NCBI GenBank assembly: GCA_016716465.1
Contig: JADJWH010000004.1
Location: 1 to 64,000, forward strand
From: Gammaproteobacteria bacterium
GTDB taxonomy: Bacteria; Pseudomonadota; Gammaproteobacteria; SZUA-140
Length of the DNA stretch: 64,000 nucleotides
Direction: 5' to 3'
Shown: positions 47,260-58,811 of the stretch, in pieces
Layout: each line of letters starts with the position of its first letter
Numbering within the stretch: the stretch's first letter is position 1
Position numbers and translations under genes: made by a program
Notes under the pieces: model-generated
Told to the model about the DNA's origin: nothing
Seen by the model: only the letters and a program-made list of their open reading frames with translations
The model's database searches: none

Positions 47260-47856
47260 TCACGCAACACCGATGAAACCCTGGATCCCCGTCATGATCA
47301 TCTGGGCGGCCAGCGCCGCCAGGATCAGCCCGGTCAGCTTGCTCAGGATCGAGATGCCGCGGACACCCAGACAGCGCTGGATATAGGAACCGGCGAGCAG
47401 GATGGCGGCGACGCAGGCCACCGCGAGCAGCAGCGCCAGGCTGCCGATCATTTTGGCCGCCAGCGTGTCCAGTTCCGCGCCCAGGACCAGCAGCGTGCCG
47501 GTGGTGGCCGGCCCGACGATGATCGGCATCGCCAGCGGGACCACGGCGACATCGCCTTCGCGGGCCGCATCCGCCGCGCCGGTACGACCCTGGACCAGCG
47601 CGATGGCCGACAGCATCAGCAGCACGCCAGCGCCGATGCGGAAGGCATCCAGCGTGATGCCGAACAGGGAGAAGATCTGCTGACCGGCGAAGAACAGCAC
47701 CAGACACAGCACCGCCACCGCCAAGGAGACTGCCAGCGCGAGCCGGCGCCGGCGTCCCGCGTCGTAGCCCTCGGTCATGCTGAGGAACATCGTGAGGCCG
47801 AAGAACGGCGTCAGCACGAAGAACAGCTTGATCCAGAGACTCAGGAACAGCGCCAC
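47260..47856 (-). CDS. MarC family membrane protein
   Basis: A 198-residue protein with six hydrophobic helices. FFVLTPFFGLTMFLSM, PLAMPIIVGPATTGTLLVLGAE and the end LTGLILAALAAQMIMTGIQGF are MarC marks. The family has no proven substrate. GTG 47856 with GGGCGGGG six bases before it is used; the open frame upstream overlaps the terC end and is not conserved. It starts 16 bases after the terC stop, so the two are an operon. Confidence 0.85.
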   Translation of the reverse strand: MALFLSLWIKLFFVLTPFFGLTMFLSMTEGYDAGRRRRLALAVSLAVAVLCLVLFFAGQQIFSLFGITLDAFRIGAGVLLMLSAIALVQGRTGAADAAREGDVAVVPLAMPIIVGPATTGTLLVLGAELDTLAAKMIGSLALLLAVACVAAILLAGSYIQRCLGVRGISILSKLTGLILAALAAQMIMTGIQGFIGVA

Positions 47857-47872
47857 GGCGACCCCGCCCGGA

Positions 47873-48625
47873 TCACTTCTCGTCCTTGGTATAGGGCTCG
47901 TGCAGTTCCACCGGTTTCGCCGCACGCTTGCGCACGCGCAGGTTGATGGCCTCCACCGCGACCGCGAAGGCCATGGCGAAGTAGACGTAACCCTTCGGGA
48001 TGTGGTGATCGAAGCCGTCGGCGACCAGCACCACGCCGATGACGAACAGGAAGGCGAGCGCCAGCACCTTGATGGTCGGGTGCGCCGAGACGATCCGGCT
48101 GATCGGACCGGCGAAGAACATCATCAGCGCGACCGAGGCCACGACCGCCGCGACCATGATCTCCACGTGATCGACCATGCCCACGGCGGTGATGATCGAG
48201 TCGAGCGAGAAGACGATGTCGATGATCGCGATCTGCACGATGACGGCCCCGAAGGTGGCGCGCACCGCCGAGGAGGTATGCCCCGGCTCGCCCTCCAGCA
48301 GCTGGTGGATCTCCATCGTGCTCTTCCACAGCAGGAACAGGCCGCCGCTGATCAGGATCAGGTCGCGGCCCGAGATCTCTTCCGCGAAGACCGTGAACAG
48401 CGGCGCCGTCAGCCCAACGATCCACGCCAGCAGGAACAGCAGGCCGATGCGCGTGAACATGGCGAAGAACAGCCCGAGCCGGCGCGCCAGCGCGCGCTGC
48501 GCCTCCGGCAGCTTGTCCACCAGGATGGAGATGAAGATGATGTTGTCGATCCCGAGCACCAGCTCGAGGGCGGTCAGCGTAACGAAGGCGATCCAGGCGT
48601 TCGGGTCGGACAACAGCTCGATCAT
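47873..48625 (-). CDS. TerC family membrane protein
   Basis: A 250-residue polytopic protein with about seven helices. ELVLGIDNIIFISILVDKLP and IIDIVFSLDSIITAVGMVDH contain the acidic residues thought to bind metal in the TerC/Alx family, which exports Mn2+ or similar ions. ATG 48625 after AGAGGCC is used; the frame extends through a palindrome upstream (48737) and is not conserved there. The C-terminus is short and charged. Confidence 0.9.
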   Translation of the reverse strand: MIELLSDPNAWIAFVTLTALELVLGIDNIIFISILVDKLPEAQRALARRLGLFFAMFTRIGLLFLLAWIVGLTAPLFTVFAEEISGRDLILISGGLFLLWKSTMEIHQLLEGEPGHTSSAVRATFGAVIVQIAIIDIVFSLDSIITAVGMVDHVEIMVAAVVASVALMMFFAGPISRIVSAHPTIKVLALAFLFVIGVVLVADGFDHHIPKGYVYFAMAFAVAVEAINLRVRKRAAKPVELHEPYTKDEK

Positions 48626-48736
48626 GTGGCCTCTGGCGGGATTGCGGGAATCGAGGCTGATTATACAGGCAACAACGTCACTGGTATAACCGGCGGAAAA
48701 CCCGCGCCGGGCTCGGATATACCCTTGAATTTCGCA

Positions 48737-48762
48737 GGGGACAGATTTACAAATCTGTCCCC
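48737..48762. repeat. GGGGACAG palindrome 11
   Basis: A 26-base unit whose arms GGGGACAGATTT enclose AC, in the gap upstream of terC. Confidence 0.85.
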
Positions 48763-48822
48763 ATTCCATTCCTTTTCCCGATAGTGCGAACCAGCGCGAC
48801 TGCCAGACTATCCTGCTATCTG

Positions 48823-49356
48823 TCAGTGCTGAAATTGCGGATGATGGTCATGCCCCGGAACGGCATGGTGGGCATGATCGCTGAGCTGAGCATCGAACCA
48901 CTCGTGGATGGCGGTGACCAGCTTTGCGTCGCCGGATGAATAGTCGATCTCGGCGCCAGCGGGCAGTTCCTTATATATAATCTCAATCTCGCCCGGCCGC
49001 GCCACCCTCAGCGCCGCCAGCCCAGGCATCCCGTCGCCATGGATCCAGGCCGGATCGGAGAAATTGCCCCGACGGAATTCCCGCGCGATCTTCGACAGGT
49101 GTTCGCGTATCAGCGCGATCTGCGCCTGATCGCCGTCATCCTTGGCCAGCACCTGCTGCACACCGCCCCGATCCGTTTTCGTGAACACATGCGTCGTCCG
49201 CTCCAGGCTGAACGGCATGACCTGCGCGCCGCGCCCGGCGACCTCATCGAGCCTTTGCCCGGAAGCCGGTTCCGCCGCCTGCGCTGGACACGCCACCGAC
49301 AGCATGACCGACAGGAACACGAATAAATGCCTGTCCACCCCGTCCCCGTATGACAT
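48823..49356 (-). CDS. secreted protein of unknown function (sometimes mislabelled aspartate carbamoyltransferase)
   Basis: A 177-residue protein with a signal peptide (MLSVACPAQAAEP). The mature part follows a conserved pattern: MPFSLERTTHVFTKTDRGGVQQVLAKD, QIALIREHLSKIAREFRRGNFSDPAWIHGDGMPGL, and VTAIHEWFDAQLSDHAHHA, ending in a His-rich tail. I recognise the pattern from proteins that databases have labelled aspartate carbamoyltransferase without catalytic residues to support it. The conserved His and Asp and the tail suggest metal binding. Start at ATG 49356. Confidence 0.7.
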   Translation of the reverse strand: MSYGDGVDRHLFVFLSVMLSVACPAQAAEPASGQRLDEVAGRGAQVMPFSLERTTHVFTKTDRGGVQQVLAKDDGDQAQIALIREHLSKIAREFRRGNFSDPAWIHGDGMPGLAALRVARPGEIEIIYKELPAGAEIDYSSGDAKLVTAIHEWFDAQLSDHAHHAVPGHDHHPQFQH

Positions 49357-49381
49357 TCGATTCCAGGTCACCATTCCACTT

Positions 49382-49406
49382 GGGGACAGATTTTAAATCT
49401 GTCCCC
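49382..49406. repeat. GGGGACAG palindrome 12
   Basis: A 25-base unit, arms GGGGACAGATTT around T, 25 bases upstream of the secreted protein start and downstream of phnA. A lone right half occurs at 49861-49868. Confidence 0.85.
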
Positions 49407-49431
49407 TGACAGATATACAGATAAATCGAAT

Positions 49432-49773
49432 CTAGGCCTTCTTCACGAACTCAGACTTCAGGCCCATCGCGCCGATGCCGTCGATGCGGCAGTCGATGTC
49501 GTGGTCACCGTCGACCAGGCGGATGTTCTTCACCTTGGTCCCGACCTTGACCACGGTGGACGAACCCTTGACCTTCAGGTCCTTGATCACCGTCACCGCG
49601 TCGCCGTCCTTCAGCTCGTTTCCGAAAGCGTCGCGCACGACGCGCTTCTCCTCAACCGTCTCCGCCGCGGCCTGCGGCGACCATTCATGGGCGCATTCGG
49701 GGCAGATGTACATGCCCGCGTCTTCATAGGTGTACTCGGAATGGCATTGGGGGCATTTGGGTAGATTACTCAT
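49432..49773 (-). CDS. yjdM: PhnA/YjdM family zinc-ribbon protein
   Basis: A 113-residue protein with an N-terminal zinc ribbon (LPKCPQCHSEYTYED, YICPECAHEWSP) and the PhnA domain (VVRDAFGNELKDGDAVTVIKDLKVKGSSTVVKVGTKV, DCRIDGIGAMGLKSEFVKKA). The older name phosphonoacetate hydrolase applies to an unrelated enzyme; the function of this family is unknown. Cytoplasmic, monocistronic. Confidence 0.92.
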   Translation of the reverse strand: MSNLPKCPQCHSEYTYEDAGMYICPECAHEWSPQAAAETVEEKRVVRDAFGNELKDGDAVTVIKDLKVKGSSTVVKVGTKVKNIRLVDGDHDIDCRIDGIGAMGLKSEFVKKA

Positions 49774-49887
49774 TCAGATCCTTGTCACAGATTGATACGT
49801 CGACACAGAGAAAAGGATACCAACCCCACAATTCGAGGGTTCAGGAAAGAAAACCGTGGTCTGTCCCCGATTGTTTGCGATTGTTAG

Positions 49888-50865
49888 TCATACCTCCATG
49901 CGGCTCCTTAGCTTATCCCAAGTCCACAACGCTCGATCTATGATCCGTAAATCAATGTCGCATTCTCGCGCGAGACCACGAACTTCGGATGCAACCAATG
50001 AGTAAAACTCAAAATCCTCGTACGATGCAGATTCTGCGAGGCCAAGCGCGGCCACAACTCGAACATCTAGAATTGGAAATTGATCTGGTCTCATCCAGTG
50101 GAGAATCGCAGAAGCAGTGCGAAGAGCTACGCCCTGCAACTGCATGAGCGCAGCAAGTGCACTCGCGTCATTGGCAGCCGTGAACGCCTTGGCAGTAGCA
50201 GCACGAATACTCTCGATGGAGTTGCTCTGATAGTGTGAGGTGTTGCGAACAGACTTCCAGCGAGCAACTCGAACAAAGAGATCTTTTGAAAGGAAACCCT
50301 GCTTTCTGGCCTCAGCGAAATCCTGCTCAAAACGTCGCTCTTCTGTAGCTTCCGTTGAGTTAATCAGTTCCCAATACACTGTAGATAACCTTATGATTTC
50401 ACCACAATCTCGGAATGGGAATGCGTTGCTCTCCAGCGGTATAGGGGATGTTGTCGCTACTCGCGCGGATGAAATTGATGGCTCATGTGCGGGCATCGGC
50501 TTGGGCACTATCGTCGACCCAAAGGCGCGCCGAATGAATTTACGAGCATTCTCAATTTCATTGGGGTAGCCAGGTCGAGCGCAGACATCAGCTGATGGCT
50601 GACTACCATACCAGTTATTCTTCTTTTCTACTCCATCGATAGATGCAAAACCCGCGCGCCACTGCGTAGAGAGGTGAACGGAGTTCTTGGGGTAGGTCCT
50701 TGCACGATTACCAATGAACCTGAAGTAGAGCGCTGGAGCACCTGCAATCTCGGTACGATACCAGTCAGCGCTCGAAGTTGGCTGTCCGCCGCCCAGCTGG
50801 CTCACAAGCGTAAAAAGGCTCTCACCGAACGCTCTCAGATCTGCATTTGCGTCATCAATCAACAT
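49888..50865 (-). CDS. orphan protein with a HhH-GPD-like C-terminal region
   Basis: A 325-residue soluble protein that I do not recognise as a whole. The N-terminal ~95 residues (ALYFRFIGNRARTYPKNSVHLSTQW) look like a compact alpha/beta domain. The C-terminal ~110 residues contain ALAALMQLQGVALRTASAILHWMRPDQFPILDVRVVAALGL, which resembles the helix-hairpin-helix and catalytic Asp region of DNA glycosylases of the HhH-GPD type. The gene has about 48 % G+C, lower than both neighbours, stands alone, and starts at 50865. DNA binding or repair is plausible; an accessory or defence gene acquired by transfer is possible. Confidence 0.65.
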   Translation of the reverse strand: MLIDDANADLRAFGESLFTLVSQLGGGQPTSSADWYRTEIAGAPALYFRFIGNRARTYPKNSVHLSTQWRAGFASIDGVEKKNNWYGSQPSADVCARPGYPNEIENARKFIRRAFGSTIVPKPMPAHEPSISSARVATTSPIPLESNAFPFRDCGEIIRLSTVYWELINSTEATEERRFEQDFAEARKQGFLSKDLFVRVARWKSVRNTSHYQSNSIESIRAATAKAFTAANDASALAALMQLQGVALRTASAILHWMRPDQFPILDVRVVAALGLAESASYEDFEFYSLVASEVRGLARECDIDLRIIDRALWTWDKLRSRMEV

Positions 50866-51032
50866 AACTTTTGGAAAGTACGTTTTCTGTTCAATAGTTA
50901 ATTTAGGCGAAATCGGTGCTATTGGTGAATAGCATCGCCCCCCTTCTCCGCCCAGACTCCACCAGCATACCTTTACCTATCTCATGGATGAAAGCCTGAA
51001 ATGGGCCTTAGACTGCTAGAACGGCATCTGAA

Positions 51033-53630
<2,598 letters not shown>

Positions 53631-53743
53631 GGCAATGCACTCCGCGATTCTGCGTTTTGTTGATCGATTGACTGGGTTTTCGAATCCCTGTGCGGCGGGA
53701 TGGCGCGCTCTGCGGCGGCCACCGGCCTGTTATTCCCCCAGTG

Positions 53744-53772
53744 ATATAGGGCCATTCGGCGGGACATTCAAG
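53744..53772 (-). promoter_or_regulatory. sigma-32 heat-shock promoter of clpB
   Basis: On the minus strand CTTGAAT (-35) is separated by 14 bases from CCCTATAT (-10); consensus CTTGAAA-N14-CCCCATNT, with 6 of 7 and 7 of 8 defined positions fitting. Transcription would start near 53737, leaving a leader of about 107 bases. Confidence 0.75.
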
Positions 53773-53781
53773 CGCGACGAT

Positions 53782-53860
53782 ACAGCCCGGATGCGGGTGT
53801 GCGGGGCCGGGGTCCGGGGAACGGGCATCCCCGGATTCCGCTGCGCTCCATCCGGGCTAC
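53782..53860. repeat. REP-like element 4
   Basis: Begins ACAGCCCGGATGCGGG and ends CATCCGGGCTAC, with an internal TCCGGGG/CCCCGGA pair. It starts ten bases upstream of the clpB -35 box and is followed 54 bases later by a second copy. Confidence 0.75.
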
Positions 53861-53913
53861 GGGGCGGCCGTACGGCAGGCCGCGCCTGATCGCATCCTCG
53901 TGCATCTCTAAAT

Positions 53914-53993
53914 GTAGCCCGGATGCAGGCGCGGAGCGCCGGAATCCGGGGAAACCTGGGGCCCCGGTTTCCGCGTTGCTCCATCCGGGCGAC
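53914..53993. repeat. REP-like element 5
   Basis: Begins GTAGCCCGGATGCAGGC and ends CATCCGGGCGAC. Together with element 4 it forms a two-copy cluster (BIME-like) between clpB and the hydrolase gene. Confidence 0.8.
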
Positions 53994-54016
53994 GGGGAGC
54001 ATGACGTGATTAGAGC

Positions 54017-54805
54017 TTACTTCAGGACCTGATCGAAGAAGTCCTGCATCTCCTTCCAGGAGGCCTCGTCGGCCGCCTTGTCATAGGCCAGCGGGAGGTT
54101 GAACTCCTTGCCGAACGCGTCCGCTCCCGGATTGGTGAAGCTGTGCCTGGCGCCGGGATAGACGATGAGCCGGTAATCCGCCTTCGCGGCGTCCATCTCC
54201 TGCTTGAACTGCTCGACCTGCTCCGCCGGGACGAAGGGATCGGCGCCGCCGGTCAGGACCAGGAGTTTCGCCTTGATGGCGCCGGGCTCGGCCGGGCTGA
54301 CCGGGGCGAGGGTCCCGTGGAAGCTGACCACGCCCTTCAGATCAGCGCCGTAGCGGGCCATCTGCAGGGCCACCGCGCCGCCGAAGCAATACCCGATGGC
54401 CGCGATGCGCCGCGGGTCGACGGTCTTTTCCTGGCGCAGCACTTCCAGCGCGCCGTTGAAGCGCGCCCGCGCCAGCGCCTGGTTCTTCATGACCTCGCTG
54501 GAAAACTTGCCGGCATCGTCGGGGTGATGGGCCTGTTTCCCGTCGCCGTACATGTCCAGCGCGAAGGCGGTATACCCGAGTTCCGCCAGCATGCGCGCGC
54601 GCTTGCGGGCATAGTCGTTCATGCCCCACCATTCGTGCACGATCAGCACGCCGGGGCGTGCGCCCTTGATGGCATCGTCGTAGGCCAGATAGCCCTTGAG
54701 GGTGGTGCCTTCGACGGTGTAGTCGACTTCCTTCGTGACGACGGCGGCGTTCGCCGCGCCGAGCGCGAGGGTGAACAGAAGCGTGCCGATCCAGAGCGAT
54801 TTCAT
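54017..54805 (-). CDS. secreted dienelactone hydrolase-family protein
   Basis: A 262-residue hydrolase with a signal peptide (ALGAANAAVV), so periplasmic. The DLH triad is Cys140 (GYCFGGA), Asp189 (GGADPFV) and His221 (GARHSFT); VLIVHEWWGMND is the oxyanion region. ATG 54805 has AAGGAGA before it; the frame is open upstream without conservation. DLH enzymes cleave lactones such as dienelactone; periplasmic relatives have no clear substrate. Monocistronic. Confidence 0.92.
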   Translation of the reverse strand: MKSLWIGTLLFTLALGAANAAVVTKEVDYTVEGTTLKGYLAYDDAIKGARPGVLIVHEWWGMNDYARKRARMLAELGYTAFALDMYGDGKQAHHPDDAGKFSSEVMKNQALARARFNGALEVLRQEKTVDPRRIAAIGYCFGGAVALQMARYGADLKGVVSFHGTLAPVSPAEPGAIKAKLLVLTGGADPFVPAEQVEQFKQEMDAAKADYRLIVYPGARHSFTNPGADAFGKEFNLPLAYDKAADEASWKEMQDFFDQVLK

Positions 54806-54990
54806 GACGTCTCTCCTTGCCGTGTCGTTTGGTGACGTGGGCCAATTATCCGCATTTGCGGCCGGGGATGCCACGGCGCCCGGGAAGGACGGGGCATTTT
54901 CCGGCGCGCATGTACAATGAACCCCTCCAGCCGACGGATATGTGACAATCGGCCGGAGCCGACGACGCGAGGCGACGAGGAAGCAGGGCC

Positions 54991-55854
54991 ATGCAGACAG
55001 ACTCCCGGGCAAGGACCGGACCGAATGCCGTCATCGTGGGCGAGGACGTGCGCCGCGCGCTCGCCGAGGACGTCGGCGGCGGCGACGTGACCGCGCGCCT
55101 GGTGCCGGAGGGGCTGCGCGCCGAGGGGGCGGTCATCAGCCGGGAGGCGGCCGTGCTGTGCGGGCGGGCCTGGTTCGAGGCGGTGTTCGAACAGCTCGGC
55201 GGCGGCGTGTCGGTGGAATGGGCGCTGGCCGATGGCGCGCCGGTCACCGCGGGAGAGACACTGTGCCGCCTAGGGGGGCCGGCGCGCACGCTCCTCACCG
55301 GCGAGCGCACGGCGCTCAATTTCCTGCAGACCCTGTCCGGCACGGCGACCCGGACCGCGGCCTACCGCGCGCGCATCGGCGACCTGCCGGTCGTCCTGCT
55401 CGACACCCGCAAGACGCTGCCGGGGCTGCGCCACGCGCAGAAATACGCCGTGCGCTGCGGCGGCGGCGCCAACCATCGCCTCGGACTCTACGACGGCATC
55501 CTGATCAAGGAGAATCACATCGCGACCAGCGGCTCGATCACGCGGGCGATCGAGAACGCCCGCGCGCTCGCCAGCGGCCTGCCGATCGAGGCCGAGGTCG
55601 AGGACCTCGCGGGCGCGGCCGAGGCGATCGCGGCCGGGGCCGACATCGTGCTGCTGGACAATTTCGACCTCGACACCCTGCGCGAGGCCGTCGTCCGCCA
55701 CCGGGGACAGGCCCTGCTCGAGGCCTCGGGCGGCATCACGCTCGACAACATCCGCGCGATCGCCCTGACCGGGGTGGATCGCATCTCCATCGGCGCATTG
55801 ACGAAGGATGTTTTTGCGACCGACCTCTCAATGCGTTTGCACTTTGTCCGATAA
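54991..55854 (+). CDS. nadC: nicotinate-nucleotide pyrophosphorylase NadC
   Basis: A 287-residue enzyme that converts quinolinate and PRPP to nicotinate mononucleotide. Marks are EDVGGGDVTARLV, TGERTALNFLQTLSGTAT, LLDTRKTLPGLR, YAVRCGGGANHRLGLYDGILIKENHI, EVEDL, and the PRPP-binding region ASGGITLDNIRAIALTGVDRISIGALTK. It begins behind GAGGAAGCAGGG. It completes the pathway with nadA at 21.7 kb. Upstream of a GspE/PilB-like ATPase gene. Confidence 0.97.
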   Translation: MQTDSRARTGPNAVIVGEDVRRALAEDVGGGDVTARLVPEGLRAEGAVISREAAVLCGRAWFEAVFEQLGGGVSVEWALADGAPVTAGETLCRLGGPARTLLTGERTALNFLQTLSGTATRTAAYRARIGDLPVVLLDTRKTLPGLRHAQKYAVRCGGGANHRLGLYDGILIKENHIATSGSITRAIENARALASGLPIEAEVEDLAGAAEAIAAGADIVLLDNFDLDTLREAVVRHRGQALLEASGGITLDNIRAIALTGVDRISIGALTKDVFATDLSMRLHFVR

Positions 55855-55978
55855 AAAGCCTAAGACTCTGAAAATCCGGGCATAGACGCCGGGGATCGAC
55901 GGGGTACCCGGGGGACATGGTCTGCGGCCAATCCCATATTATCTTTTTGTTTTTGTTATATAAAATCGGAAATCGACC

Positions 55979-58393
55979 ATGTCATCGTCACCGGCACAGA
56001 AGCTCAAGCCCAGCCACATCCTCCCGATTCTGCCGCCGCCGCTGGCGGAGATCGACATCAAGAACGCCCTCAAGGCCGGGGAGCGGATCGAGCTGGTGCT
56101 GCATGACGGCGCCACCCTGTCCGGGACGCTGCAGAAGTTCCTGCGCGACGAGAAGTCCATTACCGTCACGGTGGACGGTGGCGCTCCCCAGGACATCCCC
56201 TTCGCCAAGTTCCGCTATTTCCAGCTCCCGCAGCCGCGCGCCTGGGCCCCGGAGCAGCTTGCGCCGGAACAGTCCGCCCAACCGGCCAACCAGGGTTCGC
56301 GCATCCTCCAGTACCGGATCGAGCTGAAGGACGGCAGCACCCTGTCGGACGTCACCCTGGGATACCGCAGCGATGCCGGCGGGCTGTACCTGTATCCCCT
56401 GTTGGAGAACCAGCGCTATTACCACACCTTCGTGCCGCACAGCTCGACGGAACAGTACCGCCTGACGCCCGGGGAAGCACCGGCGGATTCGGCGCAGGAG
56501 GCCGCGGCCGGCGCCGAGATGGACGCAGAGCCCGGCGTCGATCTGAAGAAGATCGAGACCACCGAGATGCTGGAGGAGGTGCTGCGCAACCACAAGGAAG
56601 CCCCGAAGCTGCGCCTGGGCGAAATCCTGGTGAAGGAGAAGCTGATCACCCAGCACAATCTGGACGAGGCGCTGGCGGCGCAGAAGAACTATCGCGCGCA
56701 GGGCAAGAACGTGCAGCTCGGCCAGGTGCTGATGGATCTCGGCATCATCAACATGAGCGAGATCATGCAGGCCCTGTCCGAGAAACTCGGCATCCCGTTC
56801 ATCGACCTCGTCAATTTCAAGATCAACCCGGAGGCGATCAAGTACATCCCGGAGGAAATGGTGCGCCAGTACGGCATGGTGCCCATCCACAGCTTCAACA
56901 ACAAGCTGGTGGTCGCGCTGGAAAATCCGATGGACCGCGAGGCGCTCGACGCCGCCCGCTTCCACTCGAATCTCTTCATCGAACCGGTGATGGCCTCGAA
57001 GTCCGCGGTCGAGAACACGATCACCACGCTGTATACCATGTCGAGCATCGACAGCGAGTCGCTGGACGATTACACAGTCGGCTATGACGACACGGAGAAG
57101 GACAACGACGAGGAGTACGGCGAGACCTCGGTGCAGGACAACGTCATCGTCAAGCTGGTCAACAAGATCGTCATCGATGCCTACCAGCAGGGCGCGTCCG
57201 ACATCCATATCGAACCCTATCCGGGCAAGAAGAAGACCATCGTGCGCATCCGCAAGGACGGCGACCTGAAGAACTACTACGAGATCCCGGCCAAGATGCG
57301 CAGCGCGGTGGTGGCGCGCATCAAGATCATGGCCGATCTCGACATTTCGGAGAAGCGCAAGCCCCAGGACGGCAAGATCGACTTCAAGAAATTCAGTTCG
57401 CTGAAGATCGAGCTGCGCGTCGCCACCATCCCGACGGCGGCCGACCTGGAAGACGTGGTCATGCGCATCCTGGCAAGCGGCGAGCCGGTGCCGCTCGACA
57501 AGATCGGGCTGTCCGAGCGCAACGAGGCCACGCTGAAGCGCATGATCTCCAAGCCCTACGGCCTGATCTTCGTGTGCGGTCCGACGGGATCGGGTAAGAC
57601 GACCACGCTGCACTCCGTGCTCGGCTACCTGAACACGCCGGACGTGAAGATCTGGACCGCGGAGGATCCGGTCGAAATCACCCAGCGCGGCCTGCGCCAG
57701 GTGGAGGTGAAACCGAAGATCGGCTTCAACTTCGCCGCCGCCATGCGCTCCTTCCTGCGCGCCGACCCGGACATCATTATGGTCGGTGAAATGCGCGACA
57801 AGGAGACCACCAGCATGGGCATCGAGGCCTCGCTCACCGGCCACCTCGTGCTGTCCACCCTGCATACCAACACGGCGCCCGAGACCGTCACGCGCCTGCT
57901 CGACATGGGCATGGATCCCTTCAACTTCGCCGACGCCCTGATCGGCATCCTGGCCCAGCGCCTGGCCAAGCGGCTGTGCGTCAAGTGCAAGGAGGCCTAC
58001 GAGCCCACGAACGAGGAAATCAGGGAGATGGTCGCCGAGTACTGCTATGAGCTGGTCTCGCCGTCAGCCCCCGAGGACGAACGGCGGGCCTTTCATGACG
58101 GCGTGCTGAAGGAATGGCGGGAAAAATACACCCAGGACGGGAAATTCACGCTCTACCGTCCCAAGGGCTGCAAGACCTGCGACGATACCGGCTACAAGGG
58201 CCGTCTGGGTATCCACGAACTGCTGTACGCGACCAGCGCGATCAAGAAGCAGATCCTCGAACACGCGCAGGTGTCCGAAATGCTGGGCACGGCGCTGAAT
58301 GAAGGCCTGCGCACGCTGAAGCAGGACGGCATCGAGAAGGTGCTGCAGGGACTGACCGACCTGCATACCGTCCGCACCGTCTGCATCAAATAG
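55979..58393 (+). CDS. GspE/PilB/MshE-type secretion ATPase with duplicated N-terminal beta domain
   Basis: An 804-residue cytoplasmic ATPase of the type IV pilus/type II secretion family. Two Sm- or Hfq-like beta segments come first (IELVLHDGATLSGTLQKFL at residues ~35-80, and RIELKDGSTLSDVTLGYRS at ~115-165). A MshEN-type domain follows (~210-275; KLRLGEILVKEKLITQHNLDEAL and LGQVLMDLGIINMSEIMQALSEKL), which binds c-di-GMP in MshE. The ATPase core has Walker A GPTGSGKT (residues 534-541) and the Asp and His boxes. Zinc cysteines are Cys667, Cys670, Cys731 and Cys734. No pilC, pilD or pilin gene is nearby, so its machine is unknown. Confidence 0.88.
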   Translation: MSSSPAQKLKPSHILPILPPPLAEIDIKNALKAGERIELVLHDGATLSGTLQKFLRDEKSITVTVDGGAPQDIPFAKFRYFQLPQPRAWAPEQLAPEQSAQPANQGSRILQYRIELKDGSTLSDVTLGYRSDAGGLYLYPLLENQRYYHTFVPHSSTEQYRLTPGEAPADSAQEAAAGAEMDAEPGVDLKKIETTEMLEEVLRNHKEAPKLRLGEILVKEKLITQHNLDEALAAQKNYRAQGKNVQLGQVLMDLGIINMSEIMQALSEKLGIPFIDLVNFKINPEAIKYIPEEMVRQYGMVPIHSFNNKLVVALENPMDREALDAARFHSNLFIEPVMASKSAVENTITTLYTMSSIDSESLDDYTVGYDDTEKDNDEEYGETSVQDNVIVKLVNKIVIDAYQQGASDIHIEPYPGKKKTIVRIRKDGDLKNYYEIPAKMRSAVVARIKIMADLDISEKRKPQDGKIDFKKFSSLKIELRVATIPTAADLEDVVMRILASGEPVPLDKIGLSERNEATLKRMISKPYGLIFVCGPTGSGKTTTLHSVLGYLNTPDVKIWTAEDPVEITQRGLRQVEVKPKIGFNFAAAMRSFLRADPDIIMVGEMRDKETTSMGIEASLTGHLVLSTLHTNTAPETVTRLLDMGMDPFNFADALIGILAQRLAKRLCVKCKEAYEPTNEEIREMVAEYCYELVSPSAPEDERRAFHDGVLKEWREKYTQDGKFTLYRPKGCKTCDDTGYKGRLGIHELLYATSAIKKQILEHAQVSEMLGTALNEGLRTLKQDGIEKVLQGLTDLHTVRTVCIK

Positions 58394-58401
58394 GGAATAA
58401 C

Positions 58402-58427
58402 GGGGACAGATTTATTAATCTGTCCCC
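58402..58427. repeat. GGGGACAG palindrome 13
   Basis: A 26-base unit with arms GGGGACAGATT and centre TATT, eight bases after the ATPase stop codon. Confidence 0.8.
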
Positions 58428-58471
58428 AGTACCGGATCAAGTAACCCCCGACGCAGATCCCGCCAGGCGAT

Positions 58472-58498
58472 GGGGACAGATTAAATAAATCTGTCCCC
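58472..58498. repeat. GGGGACAG palindrome 14
   Basis: A 27-base unit, arms GGGGACAGATT around AAATA, 28 bases from the acylphosphatase stop codon. Paired with unit 13. Confidence 0.8.
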
Positions 58499-58526
58499 AT
58501 TTTTGCATTTTTGTTCATTTTGTTTG

Positions 58527-58811
58527 TTAACGCACCTCGAAGCGCGGCAGCGGCGTGTGTTCCGCGCGCTCGCAGCGCACCTCGGTGACCTGCGCGTTCG
58601 GCGGGCCCTGCCACAGCCAGTCCTGCAATCGACGCAGGGCGCGTTCCTCGCCCATCGCCACCAGTTCGACCCGGCCGTCGGGCAGGTTGCGCACCCAGCC
58701 GGTCAGTCCCAGCAGCTCGGCCTCGCGCCGGGTGGAGGCGCGGTAATACACGCCCTGTACGCGGCCGGACACCAGGCAACGGATACAGGGGACCCGAATC
58801 GTCTGCGTCAT
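58527..58811 (-). CDS. acylphosphatase
   Basis: A 94-residue enzyme that hydrolyses acyl phosphates. The signature SGRVQGVYYRASTRREAELLGLTGWVRNLPDGRVELVAMG contains the phosphate-binding Arg and catalytic Asn (WVRNL). The usual position VxxR is YYR here. ATG 58811 (MTQTIRV) is preferred to the longer frame. Cytoplasmic, monocistronic, divergent from the lyase gene. Confidence 0.93.
   Translation of the reverse strand: MTQTIRVPCIRCLVSGRVQGVYYRASTRREAELLGLTGWVRNLPDGRVELVAMGEERALRRLQDWLWQGPPNAQVTEVRCERAEHTPLPRFEVR

Noticed and set aside
49861..49868. Another complete GGGGACAG palindrome near 49.86 kb
   Set aside because: Only the right half CTGTCCCC is present; the left arm is not found within 40 bases.
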